From the NCBI GenBank assembly GCA_016801885.1, contig CM028900.1, positions 16,944,972 through 17,008,971 of the forward strand: a stretch of DNA of 64,000 bases, in the 5' to 3' direction. Source of the DNA: Toxotes chatareus. Lineage: Eukaryota > Chordata > Actinopteri > Toxotidae. The notes under the pieces were generated by a model that did no database searches, was not told the DNA's origin, and saw only the letters and a program-made list of their open reading frames with translations. This document shows positions 32,560 to 46,735 of the stretch, piece after piece; positions within the stretch are counted from its first letter, which is position 1; each line of letters opens with the position of its first letter. The translations under genes and the position numbers were made by a program.

Positions 32560-35500
32560 CTAGCAAGCGAAGTCCTCAAACACCCCGTGGTGTCCAGTGT
32601 GATGGTGGTGAGGGTGGTGGTGGTTGGGGAGAATCGTGTTGGCGTACGCCCCCTCTGGGTGACTCCGTGTCATGTCATTAGGCTCCTGTTGGAAGTAGAA
32701 GATAATGTTGGATAATGTGGTTTCTGAGAAAAAGATCCCAGCAGCTAGTTAGGCAGTTAGTAACTGAGTGGAAATCAAGTTCTGTGTATGTACAGTATAT
32801 TTTATTAGAGAAGTGAATTCCTTCCTAACCCTTCCTAACTTCCAGGTTAGTTTAATTGAATTTTTTGTGAATTCTTAATGGATTTTCGTATAGATAATAG
32901 TTTTTTTGCCCATATTCTGAACTAATTTGGTGTCTACTACTGTCTACTACTACTGTCTACTACTAAACTGAACAGTGAAATTTGATGTCAGTTTTAGTTT
33001 GTCGTATGGAATTGAGGCAGAGTTATGGTTAGATGTGAGACAAGATCTATCTAATGTTCATAAATAAGAATCTACAAGATAAAGTTGCACCAAAGAGCTC
33101 AGAGTCATGCGATACAACTCTGAACTGAGGTGGAGATTAATTAGGAACACTACACTCTTCATCATTTCAGGAATGGAAAAATATTAATTTGCTGTTTCCT
33201 GAATTATTCTCTAGTCGTTTTCTAATGCAGCTATAGTGCTGCGGGGAAAGTTGTACACTTGGCATGAAAACAGTGAAAGTGCCATTTGCTGTGGCCCAGT
33301 AATGTGCTGTACCTTTGTCTTCATTTCCTCCAGACCCACTGTTGCAACAGTGCTGGTCTGCTGCTTGTTCTTCTTTTCTTCTTTCTGTGGCCTTAGCAGA
33401 CGTTGTAGCCGGTGTTTGATCACCTGGTTTCACCCGGAGCACAGCAGCAGGAAGGGCGAGAAAGCACAGATGAGGGTGAGAGACAAGAGATGAAGCAGAG
33501 GGAGGAGTTTAATCACCATGATGTCTGCATTAAAGTTCCTCTCTCTGACTTTGCTTTATTCATACATGTTTGGCAGTCAGCAGGCAGCTGGCTAGAAAGC
33601 TTAAAGGAGATACAGCTGAGGCAGGAGTTCATTTCATGATCAGAGTTCGTAGCATGTCCCCAGCACAGACCTGAGCGGATATTAGTTACACCTGCCTGGA
33701 AATGAAACTTCTCACATGCATAATTTGTGATAGCATTTGCACTGCTGGATTTTCAGATGACTATTTCTGGAAAGATACATGCTAACTCACGTTTTAAAAG
33801 AAAAACAGTATTGAGGAAGATTAAAATAAACAGTGGCGCACTAATGTGTTTTGTAAACAGTGTCGCTTGCTACAGAGCAGGACAATAGCTGTTAATTATT
33901 ACTAATTATACCACAGCTACCGTAGGGCTGATGACATATTGTGATTGGCTGATGTGTGTGTGTGTGGGCTCTCACAGATACTGTACCTCATAGATATAAT
34001 CCAGTATTTCTAAGATTGTCAGGATGCTGGCTCCAATGAATAAGCCCATCTGTCCACCAATGTCACCTGAAAAGAAAGTGTACTTAAGGAAGAGCACAAC
34101 GGACACAGTGCCAAAGCTGTTCCTGTTTGCTGCTAATGGCAATGAAAACTGAGGGCTGCTACTGTAACACCACCTTTCATTCTGCTCCCAGCAGGTCTAT
34201 TTGATATTGAGAAAATAGAGAAAAATGTGACACAAATCTTACCCAATAAACCTGCAACATCGTAGGCTTTCTTTTGCTCAATTGTTTCATAGTTCAGAGC
34301 TTCAAAGAAGATATCTAAGACCAGGAAGTTGTCTCTGGGAAAAAAAGTGGAGTGTGAATGGCACAGAACACAAAGTGAAATGCACTTTGGGATGTTTTTT
34401 ATAATTTGGTACAAACGTAACAAATTACAAAAAAACACACCAAGTCAGTAAGTTGTCATGATAGGGTTATCAGGCCTACAGCGCTTTACACAGATCTAAC
34501 CAACGACCATGAGATAATGAGGTGTTTCAGGGTTTAACTGAGATGAGCAGAACAAGCAATGACAGCATGCTCTGTCACTACCATGTCTCTGATCTCTGCG
34601 GATTTAGAAGGCTCTGGCAATATTAAGCGTTGTGAGGCATCATGAGCTCTCTGGTTTATGTGTGTTTATGTTATACCACATTCCCAATGATTAGGCACTG
34701 ACTGGAATTACAGTATAAGCACATTGTTAGTGCACTGAATTCATTATAATCAAAATATTAGCAAATGTTCCATAAAGCATATAGTAGAACAGGATTAAAG
34801 AAGAAACAACAGAATGATGTTAACACAGCGTACTAGCTTTTTTGTAGACCTTTCAGGTGCATTACACAGTTCTCATCAGCACGGTATATAATTATTAGCA
34901 CTAAGCAGATGGCAAATACTAAACAAGCACGAGAAAAAAAAACAAAAAAACAAGTAAGTAGGCATTGTGCTACGATAATCACATCAAATAATTTTACTGG
35001 AACAGACTTACATGCTTAACATTTTGATGAGTGTGCTATTCTCAGAGCCTTAGAAGTGGTTTGTCCTAAAGGGGGCTCTGCAGGAAAAGCCATAAAGGTC
35101 TTTCGAAAGAGACAAGTTTAGATTATAGAAAATTGACAGAAATTTAAATTTTGGTTCCAGGAGTGTACAAAATTAAAATGGTCTATCCCCTGGGCGTCAT
35201 ATTTACATTCATTTAATTTCATAATAATTGACTTATTAGACCTTGATTCTGTCCCAGCAGTGGTACTAATGTATGAGTACCACCTGTATTAAAATATAAT
35301 TGATTTTTGTCTATATTTATGGTTGTCTGTTTGTGATCACACACTGGAGGTCATAGTTTATGTTCCTTTTCATTGAGCACCACATCACTGCTCATAAGTG
35401 AGTTTAGTCTTGTTGAAGGTGCAGAGCCATACCTGATGTAGTCCTCTGACTTGTCGTATTTCCTGGAGAGATAGCGAGCAGAGCCCTTGCTGGGGATTTT

Positions 35501-38500
35501 GACCATGGAGAGCTCTTTACCGTAGCGGGTGAGATTACAGGGCGTCTCACATGGGCAGGTATCCCCACTTTTCTTCTGTAGCTGTGCTGCAACACAATGG
35601 AAATGGTGGTTTAACAGATATTGACTGGGTCAATTTCAGTGCTGATTTGTTGGCACTTTACCAGAAAAACACACTAGCTACTACAGAGCATCTTGAGGCA
35701 AAAACAACAAAGAAAACATGAGAAGAATGGAGAGGGGAAATGGTCCTATGAGATAGGAGTGTTTTTTTTCCACTTGAGAGCAGCCGACCAAGTTATAACA
35801 CAACATTTATATATTATCAACTTACACAGTTATTATGGCAATCTTGTTACCAAATGGCTGTCCATTTACACATCCATCAAATGAAGAGCAGCATCAGCCT
35901 TCGATTGGAGAGCCATCAAGCTCTGAAGTCACAAAATTCACCTACTTTGAGCTCTGTTTTGGTCTCCACTGCCTTTTGAGAAATGTATCTGCTTCTGTAC
36001 TAAATGCTCCAATATGTTCCCCAGCTAGTTGCTAACTTTGTGTAAAGATTGGTGCTAGGCAGGCAGTGCACAGTGGGTTGATTAATAATTCTTTGCTGAA
36101 AGCTTCTAACTGCTACAGCTGCTAAAAGATGCTAACATGTAGAGCTAAGGAGAGCACTGCAGAGTGAGGTGACAGTTTTCTGTGGGTTTGTCACTATGTG
36201 CAGCTAATTTCACCCTACACATAATTATCTGAACCATTGTGAAAATAAAAAATATTGATTGGTGCAGCCTTAATATAGATAATATCATGACCACTGAAAT
36301 TCTGTGTTTCTGATTGGTTGGCAGGTATCCGTTAATACTGAACAACATATCAGGCCACTTCAAATATAGAACCAGTCTACCATCTAAAACTACGGGTAAC
36401 CATGCAACAGTATCTAAAGAACATATTAACTCACAAAAAAAATGTAAGATATTTTATATACATATATACACACATACACACACAAGCTGATATAGATAAA
36501 TAGGCCTTTTCTCTGTTTGTAGTGAGGCTTTTTAAAGGCTAAAATGTGTATTTTCAGGGAGGAGGAGCAGATAGGCAGTATTTTGTGCCAGCACTCAGCA
36601 TCATTAAATTATATTACTTCCATGCCCAGAAAATTACTAGTAGTTAAGTGCTCCCAGTTGTACTGATAATTACGATGTAACAAATTCATTATAGCCTTTA
36701 AATCATGAATTAACAGTTTACAAACTGTCTTTTCACGGACAAAATGTGAAACAAAATGCCAAGTAATTCAACATTAAATATTTAAATAGGTTTTATAGAC
36801 TTCTCTAGCAGTGATCTCTGCCATATAAGAAACAGACCACAACATAAATCTGAATTTATTAACTAAAAATACAGTTAGTCTAACTGTATTAGTCAATAAA
36901 CAACAACTGTAGCAATGGTGTTTGCAGTAATTCAGTTACAGCATTCGCATGGAGAATAAATAATAACGTACAGTAAGTGCTAGTGAGGGCTCTGCAAATG
37001 GTACCTGGGCTTTCACCCAATTAACTTGCAGACATGAATTGCTTGCACAATAAGAAACACAAATTCATAATCCTAACTCTAAAGCAACACTATGTACACA
37101 GGAGAGTAAATAGCTTTTTTTCAATCTCTCTTTTCAAATTCTAAATGCATTCAGTCCAAACAAAAATGGGCAGAGGGAGCAATGAAAGCAGTAATTATAA
37201 TTTGATGACTTATATATTTTATAACTCTAACAATTAGGTTATTTGTATGCAGGAGCACAGGGGAATATATTCTTTGTCTCATGTAAGAACAAAACACCTT
37301 TACAATATAAATATATAAACTACATTTTAATTTATTACCTTTCATGCAGGGTGAATTTATTCACACTATTTGATTCAGTAATATAACTCACATGAATATG
37401 ACCCATTCTTGTAAGATATATCTAAGATTTCATTCAGCCATCTTTTAAATGGGGTCTGAATTCAGCAAAGAGAGACATAATTAAATTTCTGGCTTATTTG
37501 GCTGAGACATGATAATTGTACTTAGATGTCTGCCATGCCCATAAAAAATGTATTTTTTTTCCTGCAACTGTAATGCCTTTGAAACCCAGGCACCTTTGTT
37601 CAGTCACGATGTCTGGAGGAGGACTGAGAGGTTGGAGTCAAGGCTGAAGGTATGGGTGGGGGACGGGTGGGGTGGTAGGGGGGGGCAAGGGATGCAGATA
37701 TGCAGGAATTGAGTGTTGGTTAAATATTAACAGTTCAACAATGGTGGCAGCACAGCCATCAAGCTCTGAAGTGACTAAATCACAATGAGGAAAAGTAATT
37801 TCAAAATATCCAGTCTACCTCCAGGTATTTGTATTACAGAAAAAAAATCCTTATCATATTTACTGATTGTGTTTCCATTTCCCTTTGGGGGAATCTATTG
37901 TAATGAGAAAAGAAATGAAGGAAGATTGTTTCTTACCGAGTGCTTTGTCAACACAGTTGATTTTACTGGGAGGGCAGATATCTGCAGTTCCTGGAGAGGA
38001 GAACAGAAAATGAGTCTGATCAATCAGAAACAAAATGATCAGTGACCCGTGACTGCTGCAATGAGGAACCGTGGCTGTGAACAACACTCCACAGCTTATC
38101 ATTCATCTCCAAATGAAGGCAGGCGCACAGGGGATGACTTCCATCCATAGAGCCTGGACCATCTTGGACGACAGTCCTTGATTGCACTGAGAAATGGAGC
38201 ATGTTGGCTCCACCCGTGAGGCATATTTAGGAAGTCTTTAAAAACCAATCAATGAGTCACTTCCTCACAGACAAACACATTGCCCCGGCCATTAATGACA
38301 GGTATTCATCAGCAGAACAATTAATTGGCAGAGGTGTGTTTGTCTGTCTGTGAAATGTTCATGGGGTTAATGTTTTGTGGAAGGCTCCTTCCCGGTCACT
38401 AGGAAATGTTAATTCATGTCCAGTGAAATAATGTCTCAGCAAGTCTCTGCACACATTCAGCTGGTTCTGAATAGTGTCAGACTTATTCTGTCTTTCTATA

Positions 38501-41500
38501 TGATTTTGTGGTTAGACATTTTTCTCAATGAGTAGAAATAAACTGATTTGACACCAAATACGTCATCATTAAACATTATTGACTGAACAAAAAAAAAAAA
38601 AAAGAAAATGCCTTGTGTGCTTCATGTTTAAATATATTGTGAGTGGAGGCAAAAGCTATGCAGCGTCTGTGTATACTGTCTACATATCAAGAGCAAGAAC
38701 AACTTAATAGCCTTTTTTTTGGGTGGTCATCCAAATATAGAAATGGACTGGCACACTAAAATATTAATCCTGAACCAAAGAGTCCGGAACAGGAAAACAC
38801 AGTTTTGCTTCTAGGCTTCACAGTGCAGGAGTTATGTGCAAAAACATAAAATGCTTTATTAAGGGCCTCATGGTGGTGTAACCCACCTCCAAATCTAATC
38901 ACTTTTTCTTTGGCCTAAGTTGCAAAAATTCTTTAGAAAATTGAGAAGTTGTTTTTGTGACATCCAGCCAATAAACAATCACATGTGCCTAAATATGTCA
39001 CTGAAAACATAATTGGCTTGATGGACAACAACGACATGGAAACAGCATAAACAGCAATTCAGTGGCCAAAAATGACATGAACACACAACAAAACTATAAA
39101 AGTCTACAAAAGTCATCCAAAAGACTAGAAGAAAAACTACAAGCAACAGGCTGTAAACAAATGCGATTATGTAAACACAAACTGATGACAATTTGCTGGC
39201 ATGTTAAGTAGACTGTAGACATTTGTAAGTGAGTACAATAAAGAAATGGATTACACACATTTGTGCTGTTTCCTCAAAAAGACAAACTTGTAATGAATAA
39301 ATCTGAGCAACACAAATCTGTAACAGTCAAATAGCACTGCTGCTGTGGCTACAGATCACTGCTGGAAGAAAAAAAAATCAGATACTGTAAATTGTGTAAG
39401 GAACAGGTGTCTTACAGCACTGTGTTGCCACATCGTGGCTGTAAAAATACTTTCAATTCACAAGTCGGCCTCATGCTCCCCTGGCGAGCTTTAGATCCAG
39501 CTCCTTTCTGGAACCTTCTGAAGGAATTTTGATGCATTTTATATACAACAGTACATTTTATTTGCTATTGATCAGTGCAGTCAACTAATGCAAGCTACCT
39601 GCTACATGACCAACGTCTTCTTCTACTGCTGCAATGGGCAAATGGCCTGGAGAAGCTTCCACATTGATTATATCTGATACAATAAATATCATATCTGATA
39701 TAATACATCATCACAGAAGGTAAAGTGGTTTTGCTGCCCTCTAAACTCCTCTGCTCTGTGAACAGCCCTTACTATCCATTCGTTCTAAACTTACCCACTC
39801 TACAGTCCCTTTGTCTCATTCATTTGAAAAATTGTTGCAATAAAGAATATTTCTGAAAGAGGTGCAGTTTCTCCAGACAGCTGAGTGGTGAGACAGAAGA
39901 CATTTATGGGTGTGGATCTCCATCCTGGCTAGCTGGATTTGCAGGTATGTGAGACCAAAAAAAAAAAAGAATAGGGTAAAGTGAAAGCAGTAAAATGTTT
40001 CCATTGATTGGGAATGAATGGACATCTTAGCAAGTTTTCCCTAAAGCTTGGCTGCACTAGGTGACTGTAACACAGTGTTGTAAAGAGGCAGGGACTGTCA
40101 CCCTGCAGAGCACACACACTGATTAGAAACATGTCCACCTCACAGCCTGTCGAGATCAAATGATCAGCTGTGATTTCTCTCTGCAGATCAGACCACCACT
40201 TTAGTCCGGCCATTACAGCCTGCAAATTGAAGTTTGAAATGTGTGACGGATATGTAAATGTGTAACCTGAAAACCCCGTTATTTGTATTTTATAGCTGAG
40301 TGGAGATATTTTATTTGTCTGAACAACCTAATACATTGGTTTAGTTATTGCAGTGTGGGGTTAAATTAATATTAAGACGTCTTTGTACCACAAATCAAAT
40401 TTCTCATACTCTATTGTTTATTCATATAAATCCTCATATTTTAACTGTGCTAAATAGAGCTGCAAATGTCTGATGCACTGTGTAAATATGGAAATGGAAA
40501 TGATTCATGCATATATTGTAAGCTTCCTGCCTTAACTTCAAATTCTCGAGCTCCAAATACGTCTGTGTTAGGCACATCAGTCAAACAGCTTTTTGACTCC
40601 ATGCACTTCATGTCCATGATGATGCCGAGTAAGTCCAAACATCTTACTTTCTATTTGTTTTGACTCACCTCTACAACATGTACATGAGCTGAAGAGAGAA
40701 ACTGCATAAATTGTGGAATTACGGTGTCCCCAGAGAAAAATTATCCACCTGACAAACAGAAATTTGTCATTTCTTCCAAGTGCTCTCTTGTCTCTGTTTG
40801 ATTATTGGCATTCTGTAGTGCTCATATAATTCAGCCAAATATTTATCTCTGATATATTTGGGGTTTGTTACTGCTTCATTCATTTTGTGTTTTTTTAAAA
40901 TGTTACAAGATAAATGCACTGTGTTCCATTAAGTAATTTTCTACATTTATTTCAGTCTGGATCCACACACCCATGCATGCAGTTAATATTTATTCTTTTC
41001 TACGTGAAAATCAAGGTAAATAAAGACTAATGTTAAATTAGATGTGTGTTCCGGGTAAATAAACCAATAGAAAGGCAGCGGCAGTCCTCAGTGATACTTC
41101 CTAACCAAGACCAATAATCTCAATCACTCATAATAAGTATAATGAAGGCCACAGCAGCGCGACAGAGCAATTGCCAAACAGCTGAGATGGATGAGCAAAA
41201 GCATCCAAAACTCATTGAGACTTTAGCCTGACGTGTCACTGGCCAGAGAGCTGGCAGCACTGCTGAAGAGCAGCCCACTCCAGATATCGAGCATCAAGGT
41301 CAGGCACGTGGCAGACCGAATTATATCTGTGCTGGAATTTTTCAAGTGGGCCAAAAATGATGGCTTGTTTTGCTCAATGGTTCAGCTAACATCATGCAAA
41401 TACTGGCCTGGCTGGCTGCTTTTTCAATTATGCTGCACCAAACCATTTTAAAAATGGTGGGAAATACTTGAAATTACTAACTCTGATGGAGTATTTTTTT

Positions 41501-42667
41501 CTTTTTAAATCTCCCAGTGTAAGTTTTAATACTGTCAGTGTGCCATTTCATGACCTTGAAGTTGCCACAAAACATGAAAAGGGTTCGTTCCTATATATTT
41601 AGTTATTACTATTCTGTTTTCACTACCTGATGTTATAGTAACTTAACATTAATTTGATAGCATGAATTACAATTTTTTTTTCTTTTTTGGCTTTGTGTAA
41701 ATACAATGTAGGGGCGATCTTACCAGGCATGTGCACCATCCTGCAGTTGCAAACTCGCATGACCTCGTTGGTCTCGCAGAGTAAGCGACAGGCACTGATG
41801 CTGTATGTGTCGTATCCTGGGAACTTCTCTTTGCTGGTGGAGCGGCAGTTCCCCCAGGGTTGGGGCAGGTAGGTCAGCTAAGCACACAGAGATTTATTAG
41901 AACCCAGTTTCAACCACCAGGGGCGAATGGTTTCAGGGAGAACAGTAATCTGGTGGTGGGGGAGGGGAAGCGGGCAAGGTGTACTGTGATGAAGAAGACC
42001 TACCCTCTGTTCCTGACATGAAACAAAGGTCTGGAAGCCCGGAGAGACACCGAAACCCAGCTGGTGGATGTAGGGAGGCTCGTCTTGACTGTGGATCTGA
42101 ACTCGGATGCCAGCCTCCAGGGACGTCTCATCTACAGGATGAAACAGAGCACGAGCACGGAGCGTTGCAAAGAAAGAGTACAAAGGAATTTCAGATTGCT
42201 GCCTAATCTGACAGCTTGGACTCAGTTTGACGTTGACTGCAAACCACATTTCAGTCATGTTTGAAAAATAAGCCAGTAGGGATTAATATTATGTGACAAC
42301 TACAATGCAGGCACAAATCTGAGGTGGTGTATTTTGTTCTGGAAGTTCCTTTTACAAATCACATTTTTCAGGTCACAGAAATGCAATCAAAAACTGCATT
42401 ATTTACAGTACATAACCCAGAGACATGGATGCAGGTTATTTTTTATTTAAACCCCAGCAGGGGTATCTCATGCTGTAGCACAGGATAGGATATTACAATG
42501 GACAAATAGTTTTGAGGCTTACTTGTCTCTCTCCAGATGGGCAGATACTCATCCTGCTGTATATCCAGCATGATCTCCAGCCCATTTCCCATTCCACCCT
42601 GCTTCGTTTTCCTGGATGTGGTCTTGTTGCCATTAAAAGTGTAGCATTTCCCATATCTGGTGTAAAC
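32560..42667 (-). CDS. asic4: Acid-sensing ion channel 4, 3' nine coding exons (partial, 347 C-terminal residues)
   Basis: DEG/ENaC-family sodium-channel subunit of the neuronal plasma membrane. Exons, in transcript order: 42667-42523, 42131-42004, 41877-41724, 37990-37937, 35586-35433, 34334-34243, 34066-33987, 33423-33313, 32685-32560; all phases fit. The sequence reads from VYTRYGKCYTFN through the finger and Cys-rich extracellular region (FGVSPGFQTFVSCQEQR, CNCRMVHMPG, CNLTRYGKELSMVKIPSKG). It then enters TM2 with the GAS selectivity-filter triplet in GGQMGLFIGASILTILE, and ends in a cytoplasmic tail closing with VFEDFAC, the human ASIC4 ending. Human ASIC4 needs about 190 more N-terminal residues (TM1 and the first extracellular part). 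No such exon is visible on either strand up to 64000, so exon 1 lies outside and intron 1 exceeds 21 kb. The tail has a His-rich run, HHHPHHHHTGHH. Whether this is the asic4a or asic4b duplicate cannot be decided here. Confidence 0.93.
34335..35432 (-). other. asic4: asic4 intron between the Cys-rich and pre-TM2 exons
   Basis: Ordinary intron with a GTATGG donor and a TTTTTTTCCCAG acceptor. No element is recognised in it. Confidence 0.8.
37991..41723 (-). other. asic4: asic4 intron between exons MVHMPG and TADICPPSK
   Basis: A 3.7-kb intron. Nothing recognisable was found beyond poly-A/T runs (38590-38603, 39957-39969). Confidence 0.7.
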
Positions 42668-42782
42668 CTGGAAGAGTATAGATTCATATCATGAACATCA
42701 CCATAAACATGACAAAGTCCACATGCTGGATGTGACAAGCTTGGACTAGTGTTGCAATGAAATGAAGGCAGAGATATGGAAC

Positions 42783-42809
42783 AATAAATAAATAAATAAA
42801 TAAATAAAC
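42783..42809. repeat. (AATA)n microsatellite in asic4 intron 1
   Basis: Six to seven tetranucleotide units, about 115 bases beyond the exon boundary at 42667. Confidence 0.9.
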
Positions 42810-45800
42810 AAGCAAGCAGAGGCTCTGCAAGTTGCTGAATATTAGCCATGAACCTCTGGATGCAGTCTGCTGGCTCAGTCCCTCATGGACTTTGATAAGC
42901 TGCATTTGAATGAATTCCCAGTGCACACCACACAAACCCTGCTCAATGCTGCTCAATAGTACTACCATCCCACTGAAATATCAAATGGCATAAGAGATTC
43001 TTTAATCTTCCTTCAAAAGAAAACAAAAGACAATAAGAGAGAGAGGCTGCTTTAAATGAGCTATCACATCACCGCCTATCAGAGGAGCTGTCTCTATGGG
43101 TGACACATCATCTCTTTGTTTATGCCCCTCGTCTAAACTGCTGCACTACAGAAAATATCCATCTTACAAGTCTTTTATCTATTATCTCCTTTGAGTTTTA
43201 AAGGCATAACCTGTGATTCACATGGTAACTGTAGTGCCACGATTAAAATCTAAAACACAGAGTGACAAGACTAATGGTAGAAAACAGCTCATTCTTGTTT
43301 TTTTTTAAATGTTTCTAATCCTGATTCAGGTTTTATTCAACCACTAGTTTGTTTTGAAAAACACACAAATGTTATTTCAAAGTATTTAAGTGAGTGATAG
43401 CTAATCCCCTCCACTGGTGACCACAGTGATGGTCCAATAGCATAGCGACTGGTAAGGCAGGTTTGTCAAGGTTTGGATTTATTACCATGCCGAAGCAGTA
43501 CTCATTGGGCTCTGACAAGAAGAGAGTTTATGGGTTGTGTTTTATTTTCTAGCCTTTCCAAAAAGAAAAAGAGCAAGAGCCACAGTGTAAGGAATGGATT
43601 AAATTTATATTCTTAAAGGAAGCTGTAATCAGAAGCACGTTGAGCTAACTAGCTTAGTACCTACAGTAACTTACTGAAATGCTAGTGCCAAGCACTATAT
43701 TGTATCATTACTCAGCCACATGAGATTGTGGGGTTACAAATATGGAGTTTAGGCTACGTTAGCTGCTCCGCTCTGCTTTTTATTGGATTTAGGGACATTT
43801 ACACACCAGGAGCCCCAGCCCAAGTTGCAAGGGTTTATTTTGTGTTTGCCAACAGCATCAGAGTTATGAGCCCTGCCACACATGCTGATTCCTTGAACAA
43901 CTAAACCATAAAAAAAAGAAAAAACAAACAAACAAACAAGTAATCTATTGCATTCATTTTGTCCAAACATCAAAAGGAGGACGGTGATGAAGGTATTAAA
44001 GCTGAGGAAATCACATGGCAGGAGATCTGGAGCTGGAGAAATGACAACAGTGAAATAACAATTGAGCCGCACAGACTGCAGACATATCATTAAAGAGACG
44101 CTACGACGGTCCCAGCATTCGCCAAAACATCGACGTCTGTGTTCTGACTTTGATATCAGCTTGATCCACCTAATGAGCACTGTGATGTCTAAATAAGGGA
44201 CACTGGTGGAACAACACAAGCTCTCATTTACAGACCACAGGGTGCATTCACATCTGAGATGGTTGAACAGCAAATCAAAGCCACGGTTGTGGGATTCAGT
44301 CGAGTAATTCCTTGGAACAGTGGGCAATTTTGCAATGTCCACAACAGTGATTAGAGCAAGAAATGATCACCGTTTACAAAAGCTGATGTTTAGACAGACA
44401 GCTGTATTTTATGCAATAATAGACCCCATGGCCTTTGATCTGTGAGTGTGTGAATGGATGTTTGCATTGAGTGTGTGTGTATGTATTTTTGAATGCACTG
44501 CACATGGTAACCTTCAAAGTGAGTCTTAGTTGAGGATTCAGAGAAATGGCTGGCACAATTACAGATCTCAGCTCAGGCTCTGATGTGGTACAAAGGGGTC
44601 TTCATGGTGAAAATGTATTCAGTTTGTTCTGAAGCCACTTTGCATTTTTTTTTTATTGTAAATTGCAGCATCCTTCTAGGCAGTGTAATTAGAAAATGGG
44701 AGGTGGCAGAGAAGGGGTGGAGTGGGGGAGAGGAAGGGGGGGTATTCAAGTGTGACTTTTGACTGACATGTGCTATTAGGTTGAAATGGTTTAATCTCTA
44801 TTTGGCTGGTGCGGAGCAGTTGAGAAGGTAAGCTGCACTTATCATTGATCCTCCCCTCCCCGTTCATTGACACACTTAAGCCTCGGCAGGCAGACTTTAT
44901 CTGATGGAGCAGGCAACAGAGGCAAAAGAGGATTTCACTTTCGAAATGCTCAGAACAACCCGACCAAGTGCATGGGTGCCGTTCTAAAACTTTGGGCTCT
45001 GGAGGATGTTGATGTGTTCACAAATAATGTCCCCAGAGAGTACGGGGAAGTTTTCCCATCATCTCACCCAGGAAACGGTTGTTGGCAGAGCTTCCGCCAG
45101 TTTATTTCTCAGCTTCTGAACCCCTCCCCTCCTCCTCGCTTTCTGCATCTGCAACGTGATTGATGGAGCATTTTTCTCTTGTTACATCTTGCACCAAATT
45201 TAGCGAAGGTAGCAGGACTGACTTGGGCAATTCCCAAGTGGGGACTTGGCACTGCTGTCGACAAGCTGAGACAGAGCAGCAGCATGGCAGTTACAAACCA
45301 AATGAAAAGAGGTATTGTACTTGAGTATCTCAAGTTGTATACCACAGCTAATTATTGTGGTACTTAATGCAGCATTGTTCACTTTGTTGTGATTTGGAGC
45401 TCTACAGCGTGTGACAGACTTTTAGATGGTAATGGAAAATAGATCAAAACACGTGCTGCTGTTCTGCCTTATTCTGTCAGTTAGGTCTGAGAACAAACAC
45501 GTTCACAAACCTGAAACCATCCAGTTTTTTACACTTGATACTCACTTAATATTATACATATATTATCAGAATGTAATACTATTATAAGTATGTTCTGATA
45601 TTTTATGTTGTTCTGTTACGTACATAATGTATTTACTACATATTATTATTAGTCAGGTCCTCCTTATTGTAAGTCTGCTACTCAAGGCAGATTTTCCAAC
45701 CTGGCAAAGAAACTGCCCCAGGCCCCTGAAACCTCAGGGGCTCCAAATGCCCCGGGTTCACTATGTAGCTGTTAGCTTGATAAAAAGCTCATTTGTTTTG

Positions 45801-46417
45801 TAATAGTGTATCCACCACCAAAACACAATACAAACTGAAAACAAGGACCTGGTCTTAGAGCAGATATAATCAATATTTTTATATCAACAATGAGACATGA
45901 CTACTTGTATGCGATATAGCCCCTTGGTTGCAGGACTCTGAAACCGAAGCAGCTAAACGTAAATTAGCAATCAATAATATTATTACTCACCCCTGTGCTT
46001 TTTATTTTTCACTGTGACATGTCATGGTAAGTGTTTTCTTGCCCAATGTTTTGCTTTTATGATACGCAACCGTTGTGTTTCGTTTCAGTCTCACCACTCT
46101 CATTATGTTGTTTTTGGCTGCAGCAGGCAGCTCTTATCAGTGAAAAAAACCCCCTCCACTAACCCAGTGTATGCTGCCTGACACAGTTAGTGACTCGCTG
46201 GTGAACACAGAGGCACAAGTGTCCAGAAAATCTGCTCATACCAGTTTAAAGCAAGTCCTGCGTTCTTCCCTCCTCTGAATTCTCTGTCTTACACGGGCTC
46301 CCTGTGTCAAAATGTAGTTCTAACACCTGTATTGATTCAGCTGAGCGAGGAGCAATATTTCAGAATAAGAGCAGTGGTTGGTTTGTAGGACTCTGAGCAA
46401 AATATAATAAAGCTACC

Positions 46418-46735
46418 ATGTGCAGTCTCCTGTGTTCACTGTACATGAGGGGCCATTATATACACCCAGGATACACCCATAATGCAAAGGGTCCCTACTT
46501 TACCCTGCTGCCCTTTTCCTTGTTAATCTGGCAATGCTACTGCTACTTCTGCCTTCTCTGTATACTGCATATACCTTTGACTGCATGTCTGTCCATCCTG
46601 GACTGGTTTTGTAGATTTCTTTCTTATTCAAATCAAGTGTCTAAGGATAGGGGGTGTTTTTTGTTCACATTGCAAAGCCATAGAAGACAAATCTGTGGTT
46701 CTGGGCTACATAAATAAAGTTAGCTCAACTTGACT
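46418..46735 (+). mobile_element. Probable non-LTR retroelement 3' end fragment
   Basis: It ends GTGTCTAAGGATAGGGGGTGT, then TGTGGTTCTGGGCTACATAAATAAAGTTAGCTCAACTTGACT. This closely follows a frequent fish repeat tail (GTGTCTAAGGACAGAGGGTGT ... TTGGGCTATACAAATAAAATTGAATTGA). No coding part remains and the 5' limit is approximate. Confidence 0.55.

Noticed and set aside
32379..32681. 100-codon plus-strand frame over the last asic4 exon
   Set aside because: It is the antisense shadow of the exon encoding the His-rich tail and VFEDFAC.
43749..44342. 197-codon stop-free stretch on the minus strand
   Set aside because: It opens on GTG, has no recognisable domain, no splice context and random-looking composition. 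One stretch of this length is expected by chance in six frames of 64 kb.
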